The position numbers were made by a program, and so were the translations under genes. The notes under the pieces are model-generated. The model worked only from the letters and a program-made list of their open reading frames with translations, had not been told where the DNA came from and did no database searches. Positions 17,123 to 27,349 of a stretch of 64,000 bases of DNA are shown one piece after another (position 1 is the first letter of the stretch; each line of letters begins with the position of its first letter). The stretch is from Pirellulales bacterium. Its GTDB lineage: Bacteria; Planctomycetota; Planctomycetia; Pirellulales; Lacipirellulaceae. The stretch is taken from contig JAHBXQ010000001.1 of the NCBI GenBank assembly GCA_019636345.1, forward strand, positions 711,985 through 775,984, written 5' to 3'.

Positions 17123-17227
17123 GCGCTCGGCTACAAAAGCCCAGATCAGTTCGAAGCCGAGTGCGCCCCAATCGAGGCGGCGTCACTGAAAGACCCGCTG
17201 CTGTGCGAAAGTCGTGAGCTATCGTAG
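17123..17227 (+). pseudogene. Remnant of an IS3-type transposase (C-terminus)
   Basis: The frame encodes ALGYKSPDQFEAECAPIEAA and then a short tail to a stop at 17225-17227. ALGYKSPxxFE is the characteristic end of IS3-family transposases (integrase core, usually preceded by NxxRRHSALGY). Upstream the frame loses similarity at once, so only the last ~35 codons survive. Terminal repeats were not found. It shows that an insertion sequence once sat in this island. Confidence 0.55.
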
Positions 17228-17314
17228 CTTCTCCACAATCGGCGACAGAAGAGAAGACGAAGATTGAAAGTATCAAGCAAGTGAAATCCGCATGTCGAGG
17301 ACTACCGAACCTAG

Positions 17315-17758
17315 CTACTGGCGACCTCGCTGATCTTCGCCGTGCACCGCACAATACCCGCCGCTTCGGAAGACGGATAACCATTCGTCGAAGTGGTATG
17401 GCTTGTAGCCGACAACGGCATTACGACATTGCCGTCCGGACGTTGTTCTGCCGCTGCATTGAACAAAACCCTCAGAATGAAGCCACGTTTCATATTCGTC
17501 GCGAGTCACGCCACACACTTTTGCTGCAAACGCCACTGGATCTTTCAAGTAGGCATCTAGCTCCGATCGTGTGGAAATGCGTACACGATCTAGGTCTCCT
17601 CCGGACACATACGGGAGCAATGCCGTAAAGAAGCACTTGGCGTCCAGTAATTCGTAAAGTAACGAGAGGTCTTTGGGGATCTTGTTTCGCCCGTCAAATC
17701 GAAGCTCCCCTGAAAACTCGACGTATCGATACACCTGATCCGTCTGTACTGCTTCCAT
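17315..17758 (-). CDS. Hypothetical protein with C-terminal Cys/His cluster (147 aa)
   Basis: Start ATG 17758 is fixed by AAGGAG 7 nt upstream; the longer open frame beyond it crosses the MITE-like element. The N-terminal ~100 residues are unrecognised (RYVEFSGELRFDGRNKIPKD near the start). The C-terminal part has the pattern CSGRTTSGRQCRNAV, then GYCAVHGE, that is Cys-x7-Cys-x23-Cys-x2-His. This resembles the small zinc-binding Cys/His motif of DUF5763-like proteins. Base composition is lower in G+C than the surrounding core genes. It could be a DNA-binding or defence-associated accessory gene, but nothing in the sequence proves it. Confidence 0.65.
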   Translation of the reverse strand: MEAVQTDQVYRYVEFSGELRFDGRNKIPKDLSLLYELLDAKCFFTALLPYVSGGDLDRVRISTRSELDAYLKDPVAFAAKVCGVTRDEYETWLHSEGFVQCSGRTTSGRQCRNAVVGYKPYHFDEWLSVFRSGGYCAVHGEDQRGRQ

Positions 17759-17807
17759 CCTGTGGCTCCTTAAACCCATGTTGACCAACGTCGAATCCGT
17801 GGGGAAG

Positions 17808-17929
17808 AAAAGGGGACAGGTCCATTTCCTCCACTCCATCTTCCTCTTCCTCAGCCCGTGCGGGGCGGGGGAATGTTCGAAAAGCCACCGACGCCTGTCC
17901 GCTGTGTTAATCTGGACCTGTCCCCTTTT
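17808..17929. repeat. MITE-like element, copy 2 with 17-bp terminal inverted repeats
   Basis: 122 bp bounded by AAAAGGGGACAGGTCCA and its exact complement TGGACCTGTCCCCTTTT. The interior has no start-to-stop gene of its own. It lies 49 bp upstream of the 17758 start codon and is nearly identical to 15145-15267. Confidence 0.85.
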
Positions 17930-17968
17930 CCCTCCCAAGAGTGGTTGCTTTGTCGATTCAATGGCCGA

Positions 17969-18286
17969 CTACATTTTGGTTGCCCACTTCCTGATTATGT
18001 AGCCAAACAACCAACATATAGTACCGTTGAAAACTAAAGAAAATGGCAATCCAGCAGTAAAAAGTTGAAGTCGTGTGCCGTTGTCACCAAAAACAAAAAG
18101 CCATCCAAAGAGTTCCGCCAAACCTAATATAAACTCAAGATTACCTTTCAACGGGTGCTGAATGGAAAACAGCTCGGCAAAATAAATCAGTAACGTAAAT
18201 AGGATGGCTGACAATGCCAGCCCCCATGGAAAGCGAGTAGAACGAAGACACTTCCACAAAATAGATTTTACGACATCTGCGCTCAT
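17969..18286 (-). CDS. AT-rich small membrane protein (105 aa)
   Basis: The ATG at 18286 has AAAGGA 9 nt upstream. The product has three hydrophobic segments: about 18-40 (FPWGLALSAILFTLLIYFA), 48-68 (LEFILGLAELFGWLFVFG) and 75-98 (FTAGLPFSLVFNGTICWLFG), with a basic end (RKWATKM). The codon choice is much richer in A/T than in neighbouring genes, a sign of transfer. There is no family I recognise and no adjacent effector gene to suggest a role. Confidence 0.6.
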   Translation of the reverse strand: MSADVVKSILWKCLRSTRFPWGLALSAILFTLLIYFAELFSIQHPLKGNLEFILGLAELFGWLFVFGDNGTRLQLFTAGLPFSLVFNGTICWLFGYIIRKWATKM

Positions 18287-18348
18287 CAATAGCTGTCCTT
18301 TGAAGCAGAGGTTAGTGTACCCTCTGTTCTGTAAAAGTCCCTGCAGGG

Positions 18349-18416
18349 GCCGCGTTGGTGCGGGGCGTAGCGACGGCGAGCGCAGCGAGCCGAGCGAAGC
18401 CTCGCACCAACGCGGC
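18349..18416. repeat. 18-bp inverted repeat with 32-bp spacer
   Basis: GCCGCGTTGGTGCGGGGC at 18349-18366 pairs with GCCTCGCACCAACGCGGC at 18399-18416, 17 of 18 matching. The spacer is rich in GCGAGC/GAGCG units. It is probably another dispersed intergenic palindrome. Confidence 0.7.
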
Positions 18417-18601
18417 GTGCGAACACCAAGCGGCTTGAACAGGGCGGGCCAAGACGGTTTCCTCGTTGGGCTTGGTTCTCAATCACTCCCTCGGAACGGA
18501 AGCTCCGCCATGACCCGCAAACTGCAATCTACCGGTTAGCACCGGTTGGGGACAGCCTGGGCTATCCCGCACTGCGTGCCTGATCTTCGGGACTCTCCTC
18601 A

Positions 18602-18794
18602 GGCCCCAGCGGGGCCGACATGATGTTGCCAGGGCCGAAGGCCCTGGTCGCGTGATGCGCCGCGCATCGCAGCCCCGGGAGGGGCGACTGGCGGGGCCGA
18701 TTTCCTGCTGCCCCTGCCGGGGCTCCGCGTGCGAGGGCGCGAGCTGAAACCAGGGCCTTCGGCCCTGGCAACACCATGCCGGCCCTACCGGGCC
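18602..18794. repeat. Nested three-stem palindromic element, locus 1
   Basis: The outer units GGCCCCAGCGGGGCC (18602-18616) and GGCCCTACCGGGCC (18781-18794) are each small hairpins. Inside them GTTGCCAGGGCCGAAGGCCC (from 18625) pairs with GGGCCTTCGGCCCTGGCAAC (to 18772). The innermost stem is 18669-18690 against 18705-18724. The same layout is seen at 27350-27535. The flanks carry GTGCGTGAGCAAGAAGCATT (18827 onward), which recurs near 62491 and 62531. Confidence 0.75.
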
Positions 18795-19081
18795 TGAAGC
18801 GGATAACACCGGTTGCCCGCAAGGGAGTGCGTGAGCAAGAAGCATTCACCCCAACCGTGGCCCCCACGCCGAGCGTTGCTCGGATCCCTGCAGCCCCGGC
18901 CTCTGGCCGGGGGTTGCGTACCGGAGGCGCAACGCTTGCTCCAACGGTAATCGACCCTCCGGCAGAGCCGGGGGCTGATGTTGCCATTGGCAGTGTCGTG
19001 CGCCGCGCCCGACTGGGCAAACTTTGCCGGCAAACGTCCGACGTTTGCAGTCGTGGCTGGGCGGGGGTCGATGAGCAGGGT

Positions 19082-19333
19082 ATGAGCCGCCCTGCCCCGA
19101 AGCGACCTGCCCCCAAGATTCGCGCCACGCTCTACCTGCCCGCCGACCTGTTGGACGAGGCTCGCAACGCCGCCGTCCACTTGGCCGGCAACCCGGCGCG
19201 GCTGACGCTCACGAAGCTGGCCGAGAACGCCTTGCGGGCGGAGTTGGCGCGACTCAAGACGCTGTACAACCAGGGGCGCGAATTCCCGCCCCGGGACGAG
19301 GACTTGCGCGGGGGCCGGCCGATCGCCGCGTAA
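19082..19333 (+). CDS. Ribbon-helix-helix-like DNA-binding protein (83 aa)
   Basis: A basic Pro-rich start (MSRPAPKRPAPK) leads into IRATLYLPADLLDEARNAAV and then PARLTLTKLAENALRAELARL, a strand followed by two helices as in ribbon-helix-helix (CopG-like) repressors. The frame is open further upstream through repeat DNA, but the ATG at 19082 marks the beginning of the family pattern. It is followed after 6 bp by a small gene and then by a protease gene on the same strand, so these three probably form one operon. It may repress its own operon or act as a partition-type factor. Confidence 0.7.
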   Translation: MSRPAPKRPAPKIRATLYLPADLLDEARNAAVHLAGNPARLTLTKLAENALRAELARLKTLYNQGREFPPRDEDLRGGRPIAA

Positions 19334-19339
19334 ACCGTC

Positions 19340-19576
19340 ATGCCCCCTGCCGGATCGCCCGTCGTCCCGAGCCCCTCGACCGCCTGGTCGCAAGCGGTCG
19401 CGTTCACCCAGCGAATCGACCAACCGACCGACAAGTCGGCGTCCCCCTCGAGCGACGTCCGCGCCGCCGACTCGGCCGCCGCGCCGTCGGCTGCCGAGTT
19501 GCGCCGGCAGTTGCTGAAAATGATCGTCGCCAACGAAAAACTGCGCCGCCAAGACCAACAGCAAACCGCCCGCTAA
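19340..19576 (+). CDS. Small hypothetical protein (78 aa)
   Basis: Starts 6 bp after the ribbon-helix-helix gene. Residues 1-50 are Ser/Ala/Pro-rich and disordered-looking. Residues about 50-78 (AAELRRQLLKMIVANEKLRR) form a charged amphipathic helix that may dimerise. There is no signal peptide. Its position and tight spacing are the main evidence that it is real. Function unknown. Confidence 0.55.
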   Translation: MPPAGSPVVPSPSTAWSQAVAFTQRIDQPTDKSASPSSDVRAADSAAAPSAAELRRQLLKMIVANEKLRRQDQQQTAR

Positions 19577-19588
19577 GTCGGGACGACC

Positions 19589-20689
19589 GTGTTCGTGAGC
19601 CTGCCGCTTACTTCGCATCGACCGTCTTTCGGGCGACGCGCCTGGCGTCGTTGCGCCGGGCGCTGCGCGCTGGCGAGCGGCGGGTTGACGCTCGCGCTGC
19701 TGATCGCGGCGCCGGCCCGCGCGGGCGCCAACGTCTATCCGCTGCAAGCTCACCTGCGGTCGGACGTGCCGCATCCGGCCGTCGCGCGGATCGTGGTGCC
19801 CGAGAACGGCGCCACCTCGTACGGCAGCGGCGTGCTGGTCGACGTCCGCGACGACTTCGGACTGGTGATCACCAACTGGCACGTCGTGCGCGACGCGGCG
19901 GGGACGGTCGAGGTGATCCTGCCGGGGGGCTTCACCTCGAAGGCCCGGCCGCTGAAGGTCGACTCCGATTGGGATCTGGCGGCGCTGGTGATCTGGCGGC
20001 CCCCCGCGGCCCCCGTGGAGATCGCCCCCCGGGCGCCGCAACCGGGCGAGCAGCTCACGATCTGCGGGTACGGGCCGGGGATCTACCGCTCGGCCACGGG
20101 CCGCTGCACGCAGTACTATTCGCCGCGGGTCGACCTGCCGCAGCACATGGTCGAGTTGAACGTCGAAGCCCGGCAGGGAGATTCGGGGGGCCCGATCTTC
20201 AACGAGCGGGGCGAGCTGGCGGGGGTGCTGTTCGGCGCCGGCGAAGGGACCACGCTGGGAAGCTTCGGGGGGCGGGTGGGCAACTTTCTCGCGTCGCTGG
20301 CGCCCGACATTGGCCGCGGCTCCGGCGAGGCCCCGCCGGTGCGACGCCCGGAGTTCGCGCTGGCTTCGACGATGACCTCTGCCGAGCCGCAAGGCGCGCC
20401 GCGGCCGGCGACCGCGACCGTGCGAGGCGGCGAGCAGGCTTCGCCGTGGGCGCCGGGGCCTGCGCCCGCGCCGGCCCTGGTCATGGGGACCTCGACCCTG
20501 CAGCCGCCGACGACCCCGGGCGCGTCCGCGCCTGACGCGTTCAATCCATGGGGGGAGGCGAGCTCGAGAGCCAGCGCCGCGGCCCCGGGTTCGGCCGCGA
20601 GCGGCGCGTGGCTCGACACGCTCAAAACCGCCTTGGCCGCGATCGGCGTCGTGGCGCTCGCGGCGCAGGCGCTGAAGCTGGTGCGGTGA
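19589..20689 (+). CDS. Trypsin-like serine protease with C-terminal membrane helix
   Basis: Secreted protease of 366 aa from a GTG at 19589. Residues about 1-45 include an N-terminal signal sequence (LTLALLIAAPARAGA). The catalytic triad of the trypsin/HtrA clan is readable: His in VITNWHVV, Asp in SDWDLAAL and Ser in ARQGDSGGPIF. After the protease domain (about 60-235) comes a Pro/Ala-rich linker, then a final hydrophobic helix (LKTALAAIGVVALAAQALKL) that could anchor it in the membrane. No PDZ domain is visible, unlike DegP. It is last in a probable operon with the ribbon-helix-helix and 78-aa genes. Confidence 0.85.
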   Translation: MFVSLPLTSHRPSFGRRAWRRCAGRCALASGGLTLALLIAAPARAGANVYPLQAHLRSDVPHPAVARIVVPENGATSYGSGVLVDVRDDFGLVITNWHVVRDAAGTVEVILPGGFTSKARPLKVDSDWDLAALVIWRPPAAPVEIAPRAPQPGEQLTICGYGPGIYRSATGRCTQYYSPRVDLPQHMVELNVEARQGDSGGPIFNERGELAGVLFGAGEGTTLGSFGGRVGNFLASLAPDIGRGSGEAPPVRRPEFALASTMTSAEPQGAPRPATATVRGGEQASPWAPGPAPAPALVMGTSTLQPPTTPGASAPDAFNPWGEASSRASAAAPGSAASGAWLDTLKTALAAIGVVALAAQALKLVR

Positions 20690-20737
20690 GGGCTGCGGGC
20701 GACTTGCCGCGCTGCCGCGACAGTTTGAACGGCAGTC

Positions 20738-21241
20738 CTACGAGGCGCGATTCGCTCCGGCGAGGCGCTCGCGGAGGAGCGGCACGATCGCCACGGGGAC
20801 AAACCGCGCCAGTTCCTCGTCGGTCGCCAAGGGCGCGATCTGCTTGATCAGCGAGCTCGACACGTGCGAGTACTCCTCGTCGGCCATCAGGAACACCGTC
20901 TCGATCCCCGGGTCGAGTTTTCGGTTGGCCAGCGTCATCGTGAACTCGGCCTCGATGTCTCCCAGCGTCCGCACGCCGCGGACGATCACCCGCGCGCCGA
21001 TCTCGCGCACGAACCGGACGGCGAGCCCGGTGAAGGTCTCGACCCGGACGTTGCCGATCGGGCGGGTCGCCTCGCGGACGAGCTCGATCCGTTCCTCGGC
21101 GGTGAAGAGCGGCTGCTTGTCGATATTGATGCCGACGCCGACCACGAGCTCATCGACGAGCCCGGCGCTGCGTTCGATGACGTTGAGGTGTCCGAGCGTG
21201 ATGGGGTCGAACGAACCGGTGTACACGGCGCGGCGGGTCAT
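20738..21241 (-). CDS. coaD: Phosphopantetheine adenylyltransferase
   Basis: Fourth step of coenzyme A synthesis: ATP plus 4'-phosphopantetheine gives dephospho-CoA. The protein has 167 aa with the nucleotidyltransferase signature YTGSFDPITLGHLNVI, then RGVRTLGDIEAEF and the C-terminal EYSHVSSSLIKQIA motif, all as in CoaD. Length is normal. It lies 31 bp after the class V aminotransferase gene on the same strand and probably shares its transcript. Confidence 0.96.
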   Translation of the reverse strand: MTRRAVYTGSFDPITLGHLNVIERSAGLVDELVVGVGINIDKQPLFTAEERIELVREATRPIGNVRVETFTGLAVRFVREIGARVIVRGVRTLGDIEAEFTMTLANRKLDPGIETVFLMADEEYSHVSSSLIKQIAPLATDEELARFVPVAIVPLLRERLAGANRAS

Positions 21242-21272
21242 AGATTCGGTTCCTCGAACAGAGTCCGAGCGG

Positions 21273-22430
21273 TCAGGGGGAAAAGGTCGCGAGCGCCGAC
21301 AGCAGGCGGTCGAGGTCGTCCGTGGTATTGTACCCGTGCGGGCTGATTCGCAACCGACCCCCGCGGCTCGCCAGGACGACCCCGTGCCGCAGGCAGTGGG
21401 TTCGCACCGCGTCGGCGTCGGCGCCGGGGAGTTCGAACAGCACGATTCCCGAGCGGCGGTCCCCGTCGCGGGGCGAGAGGATGTTCGCCCCGGCCGCGAC
21501 CAAGCGGGAGCAGGCTTCGTCCGTGAGATCGAGCACAGCCGCGGCGATGTCGTCGATCCCCAACTCGAGCAGCATCGCCTGGCTCGCCCCGAGCGCGATC
21601 AGGCCGCTGGTGTTCCGCGTCGCGGTCTCGAACCGGGCCGCGTCGTCGCGGAGGCGGATCTCGCGCCGCAGGAAGTCGAACGGGTCGGTCATGCTGTTCC
21701 AGCCAATGCCGACGCGCCCCGGGTCGAGCTCGGCGAGCCGTTCGCGCCGGATTGCGGCGAATGCGGCTCCCTCGGGCGCCATCTGCCACTTCTGACCGTT
21801 GACCGCGACGAGATCGATCGGCACGGCCCGGGCGTCGAACGGAAAGGCGCCGACCCCCTGGATGGCGTCGACCACGAACCAGGCGCCGCGGGCGGCGGCG
21901 ATCTCGGCGAACGGGGCGAGGTCGCGGCGGCAGCCGCTGGCGTAGGCGATCCAACTGACGCTCACGACGCGCGTTCGATCGTCGCACGCCGCGGCCACGG
22001 CGGTCGGGTCGACGCGCCCCTGGTCCGTCGGCACGAACCGCGTTTCCACGCCCAGGTCGGCCAGTTGCATCCAGGGGTAGGCGTTCGCGGGGAATTCGTC
22101 GTCGAGCGTGACGACGTTGTCCCCATTACGCCACGGCAACCCGCGGGCGACGAGGCTGATCCCCCCGGTCGTGTGGGGGGTGAAGACGATCTCAGCGGGA
22201 TCGACCCCCACGAGCGCGGCCGAGGTGCGGCGGGTCTGCTCGAGGCGCTTGGCCCATCCGATCCACGCCGGCGCCCCGTCGCCGCCCGCCTCGTCGAGCC
22301 ACGTGGCGAGCGCCTCGCGCACCGGCAGCGGCATCGGCGACACGGCGGCATGGTCGAAGTACGCCCACTTCCGCGTCACCGGCATCAACGCCCGGAACCG
22401 CTCGCGGGTGGCTTGAATCGAGGCGTTCAC
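21273..22430 (-). CDS. Class V aminotransferase / cysteine-desulfurase-like PLP enzyme
   Basis: PLP enzyme of 385 aa from a GTG at 22430. Typical class V features are AYFDHAAVSPMP at the N-terminus, TPHTTGGISLVARGL, the PLP-binding Lys in VNGQKWQMAPEG, and ATRNTSGLIALGAS. Lys in GQKW replaces the more usual GHKW context. No active-site Cys loop of the IscS kind is obvious, so a real cysteine desulfurase is uncertain. It lies 57 bp after the prolyl oligopeptidase gene and 31 bp before coaD. The substrate is not predictable. Confidence 0.83.
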   Translation of the reverse strand: MNASIQATRERFRALMPVTRKWAYFDHAAVSPMPLPVREALATWLDEAGGDGAPAWIGWAKRLEQTRRTSAALVGVDPAEIVFTPHTTGGISLVARGLPWRNGDNVVTLDDEFPANAYPWMQLADLGVETRFVPTDQGRVDPTAVAAACDDRTRVVSVSWIAYASGCRRDLAPFAEIAAARGAWFVVDAIQGVGAFPFDARAVPIDLVAVNGQKWQMAPEGAAFAAIRRERLAELDPGRVGIGWNSMTDPFDFLRREIRLRDDAARFETATRNTSGLIALGASQAMLLELGIDDIAAAVLDLTDEACSRLVAAGANILSPRDGDRRSGIVLFELPGADADAVRTHCLRHGVVLASRGGRLRISPHGYNTTDDLDRLLSALATFSP

Positions 22431-22487
22431 GTGGCAGGGACCAAGGGGTTGAACGAGCAGGCTGAGTCTCGCGCCGGCCGACCGTCG

Positions 22488-24629
<2,142 letters not shown>

Positions 24630-24694
24630 GACGGGCCTCCTGAGAACGAATACTCCGCTCGCTCCCGCCGAAACGGCTGGGCCGCGGCGGGAAC

Positions 24695-25513
24695 TCAACT
24701 GCTCGCGCTGCGGTAACTGACCAGCGCCCGTTGGAACACCCAACGACTGAACGCCAGCGCGGCGATCGTCGCGACGACGGCGAAACCCGCCAGTTGCATA
24801 CGGTACGAATTGTCCGCCGAAAACGGCTTCGCCATCAACCCCGCGGGGACGTTGATCACCACCAAAATCGGGATTACGAAGGTGAACGCCCACCGCAACG
24901 GCCGACCGTACGGGCCGTCGTAAATCTCCATCGGGTAGCGCGAAAAATTGGTGATGTAGAACCAAAAGTCGTACAGCGACTGGTTTCGCCCCAGCCAAAT
25001 GCTGGTCGCCGCCAGCGCGATCATGATGCTGTACAGAATCAGCACCCCCGCGACGACGAACACCGGGTACAGCGCGACCGCCGCGAGCGTCAACTGCCGT
25101 CCCGCGATATGAGGCAGCGCGTACGCCATGAGCCCGATCGCCACGATAAAATTCCCCAGCGACGACCAGTTGACCCGCTGCAGCGACACCAAGAACTGCG
25201 TGTCGATCGGCTTGAGCAGCGCAAAATCGAGCCCCCCGGTGCGGACCATCTCGCTCAGCTCCTCGGCGTTGGGCATGAAAAACGCTTGCACGAGGCTGTT
25301 GACGAACATCGTCGTCGCGATGAACACGAAGAACTCGTATTTGTCCCATCCGGCGATGTCATGGGTGTAGTTGAACACCAGCGCGTAGAAACCCAGGTTC
25401 ATCGCCATCCAGGTGGTCGACGAAATCAGTTCGATGATGAAGTTCGCCCGAAACGTCATGTCCCGGATGAGACTGTTCCGTGCGAACGTCAGGAAGACCG
25501 CGATGTAAGCCAT
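24695..25513 (-). CDS. ABC-2 family transporter permease (second of a pair)
   Basis: Integral membrane protein of 272 aa from the ATG at 25513, with six hydrophobic segments. The segment VRTGGLDFALLKPIDTQFLVS is the coupling-helix region characteristic of the ABC-2 (DUF990-like) permeases that occur in adjacent pairs. FWFYITNFSRYPMEIY is typical of the second subunit. It lies 73 bp after the partner permease. No ATP-binding protein gene is next to the pair, so the transporter's ATPase must come from elsewhere. The substrate is unknown. Confidence 0.85.
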   Translation of the reverse strand: MAYIAVFLTFARNSLIRDMTFRANFIIELISSTTWMAMNLGFYALVFNYTHDIAGWDKYEFFVFIATTMFVNSLVQAFFMPNAEELSEMVRTGGLDFALLKPIDTQFLVSLQRVNWSSLGNFIVAIGLMAYALPHIAGRQLTLAAVALYPVFVVAGVLILYSIMIALAATSIWLGRNQSLYDFWFYITNFSRYPMEIYDGPYGRPLRWAFTFVIPILVVINVPAGLMAKPFSADNSYRMQLAGFAVVATIAALAFSRWVFQRALVSYRSASS

Positions 25514-25586
25514 GGGGGATTGGGGACGAGGCGTGATGGCGAGGGGCGACAACCAATAAAACGGCGCAACGCCGTACGCTTGCGGC

Positions 25587-26402
25587 TTAGCCGCCGTAAC
25601 CGCTGTACCGCCGATACCCGGCGTTCAGCGCCCCGCGACTGGCGACGATGAAAAACACGACCCACAATGCCTGGATCACGAGTCCGCGGGCCAACTCGTC
25701 CGGGGGGATCTTTCCCAAAAAGATCGCCGCCGGGTAATACGCCAAGTACTTCAAGGGCAGCATGTCCACCAGTCCCTGCCACGGTTGCGGCAGGATCTCC
25801 AGCGGGAACATGTGCCCGCTGCAGAAGAAGTTGAACAACATGTACACGAACAGCAGCGACGACACTTCCAGGAACCAAAACGACAGCATCCCGATTGTCG
25901 CTTCCAGGAAGAACCCCAACAGAAACGCCATCACCAGAGACGCCAAATAAGCCGCAAACACCTGCGGCTCGGGCCAGCCGGGGAAGTAGCCCCGGCACAA
26001 GAAGAACACCAGGGCAAAGGGACCCAAGGCCACCGCGTAGTAGACGATCTTGTGGGCCACCCGGGCCAGCAGCAGAAAGCCGATCACGTCGATCGGCTGG
26101 ATCATGAATTTCTTGATCTCGCCGTCGCGAACCTGTCGGGCGAGCCCCGACGCCAGACCCGGCATGCTCGAAAACGCCCGCGTGATCGTCGTCAGCAGGT
26201 AATACGCAATCACGTCCTGCCGCGTGTAGCCGACGATCGTCCCCCGCCCCGCCCCGGCGAATACGGCCGTCCACAGAAAGATTTGCGTAACGATCGGCAG
26301 GAACCTCATCAAGGTCCCGAGCGCGAAGTCGCCGCGGTAAACGAGGCGCTCCTCGACGCAGATCCGAAAGATCGTCCACCAGGTTTGAGCGCGAGCAAGC
26401 AT
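25587..26402 (-). CDS. ABC-2 family transporter permease (first of a pair)
   Basis: Integral membrane protein of 271 aa from the ATG at 26402. Its coupling region VRDGEIKKFMIQPIDVIGFL matches the one in the partner permease, and LFNFFCSGHMFPLEILPQPWQ is characteristic of the same family. Together the two would form the membrane channel of an exporter. Upstream on the same strand is trpA, 109 bp away, with no transporter ATPase. I infer the two permeases form a heterodimer. Confidence 0.85.
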   Translation of the reverse strand: MLARAQTWWTIFRICVEERLVYRGDFALGTLMRFLPIVTQIFLWTAVFAGAGRGTIVGYTRQDVIAYYLLTTITRAFSSMPGLASGLARQVRDGEIKKFMIQPIDVIGFLLLARVAHKIVYYAVALGPFALVFFLCRGYFPGWPEPQVFAAYLASLVMAFLLGFFLEATIGMLSFWFLEVSSLLFVYMLFNFFCSGHMFPLEILPQPWQGLVDMLPLKYLAYYPAAIFLGKIPPDELARGLVIQALWVVFFIVASRGALNAGYRRYSGYGG

Positions 26403-26511
26403 GGCACGGGCCGGAAGCGACCCACCGGAATTCAACAACGGCCGCGACCTCCCTGGTCGCCGGGGGCAAGCCTATCACCGGTCGCCGCGGACGGGAAGCG
26501 ACAAACCGCCG

Positions 26512-27306
26512 CTACGACAGCGCCGACAGCAAGCTGGCCACGTACTCGCCGACGTCGCGCAGCACCTTCTCGCGAGGCGCCTCCGCGGCGATGCGCCGCA
26601 CGATCGCCGAGCCGACGATCAGCCCGTCGGCCGCGGGGGCCAACAGCCGCACGTGGTCCGGGGTGCTCACGCCGAACCCGATGCAAATCGGCAGAGCCGT
26701 CTGCTCGCGAAGCCAGCCGACGTTGTCGATCAACTCCGGGGGGAGCGCGGTCCGCTCCCCCGTGATCCCGGCGACGGACACGTAGTAGACGAACCCGCTG
26801 GAGGTTTCGCAGATCCGCAGCGCCCGGTCGCGCGGCGTCAGCGGCGTCACCAACTGGATCAGCGACAGCTGGCGCTCGGCGCACACCTGGGCGAGCGCCG
26901 GCGATTCCTCGACCGGCAAGTCCGGCACGATCAGCCCCGCGACCCCGGCGGCGCGGACCTCGTCGCAATACTTTTCGATCCCGTGACGGTAGACGATCGC
27001 ATAGCTGACCATCGTCACCACGGGGGCGGCAAGCTGCGGAGCCGTCTCGGCGAGCATCCCCAGGATGTCGCACAGCTTCACCCCGCGATCGAGCGCCCGG
27101 GTGTAAGAGGCCTGAATGACCGGCCCGTCGGCGATCGGGTCGCTGTAGGGAATCCCCACCTCGCACATGCTCGCCCCGCGGGCGACGAGCTCCCGAAGCA
27201 CCGCGGCGGTAAATGCCACGTCGGGATCCCCCGCAGTGACGAACGGCATCAGGGCCTTGCGCTTCGCGGCGCGGAGACCGGCAAAGAGTTGGTCGATGGC
27301 AGGCAT
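26512..27306 (-). CDS. trpA: Tryptophan synthase alpha chain
   Basis: Splits indole-3-glycerol phosphate to indole and glyceraldehyde 3-phosphate. The protein has 264 aa. Catalytic Glu is in EVGIPYSDPIADGPVIQ and Asp in VPDLPVEESPAL. The phosphate-binding GFGVSTPDHV and DGLIVGSAIV are present. Length and motif order are normal. It follows trpB on the same strand but is separated from it by a 186-bp nested palindrome, unlike the tight trpBA pairs of most bacteria. Confidence 0.96.
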   Translation of the reverse strand: MPAIDQLFAGLRAAKRKALMPFVTAGDPDVAFTAAVLRELVARGASMCEVGIPYSDPIADGPVIQASYTRALDRGVKLCDILGMLAETAPQLAAPVVTMVSYAIVYRHGIEKYCDEVRAAGVAGLIVPDLPVEESPALAQVCAERQLSLIQLVTPLTPRDRALRICETSSGFVYYVSVAGITGERTALPPELIDNVGWLREQTALPICIGFGVSTPDHVRLLAPAADGLIVGSAIVRRIAAEAPREKVLRDVGEYVASLLSALS

Positions 27307-27349
27307 ATGCGATAGTGGGCCAATGCCCGTTGTCAGCCGAGTGTTATGC

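Noticed and set aside
18785-20392. 535-codon minus-strand frame over the protease operon and repeat
   Set aside because: It covers repeat DNA and three plus-strand genes, and its composition is that of an antisense shadow.
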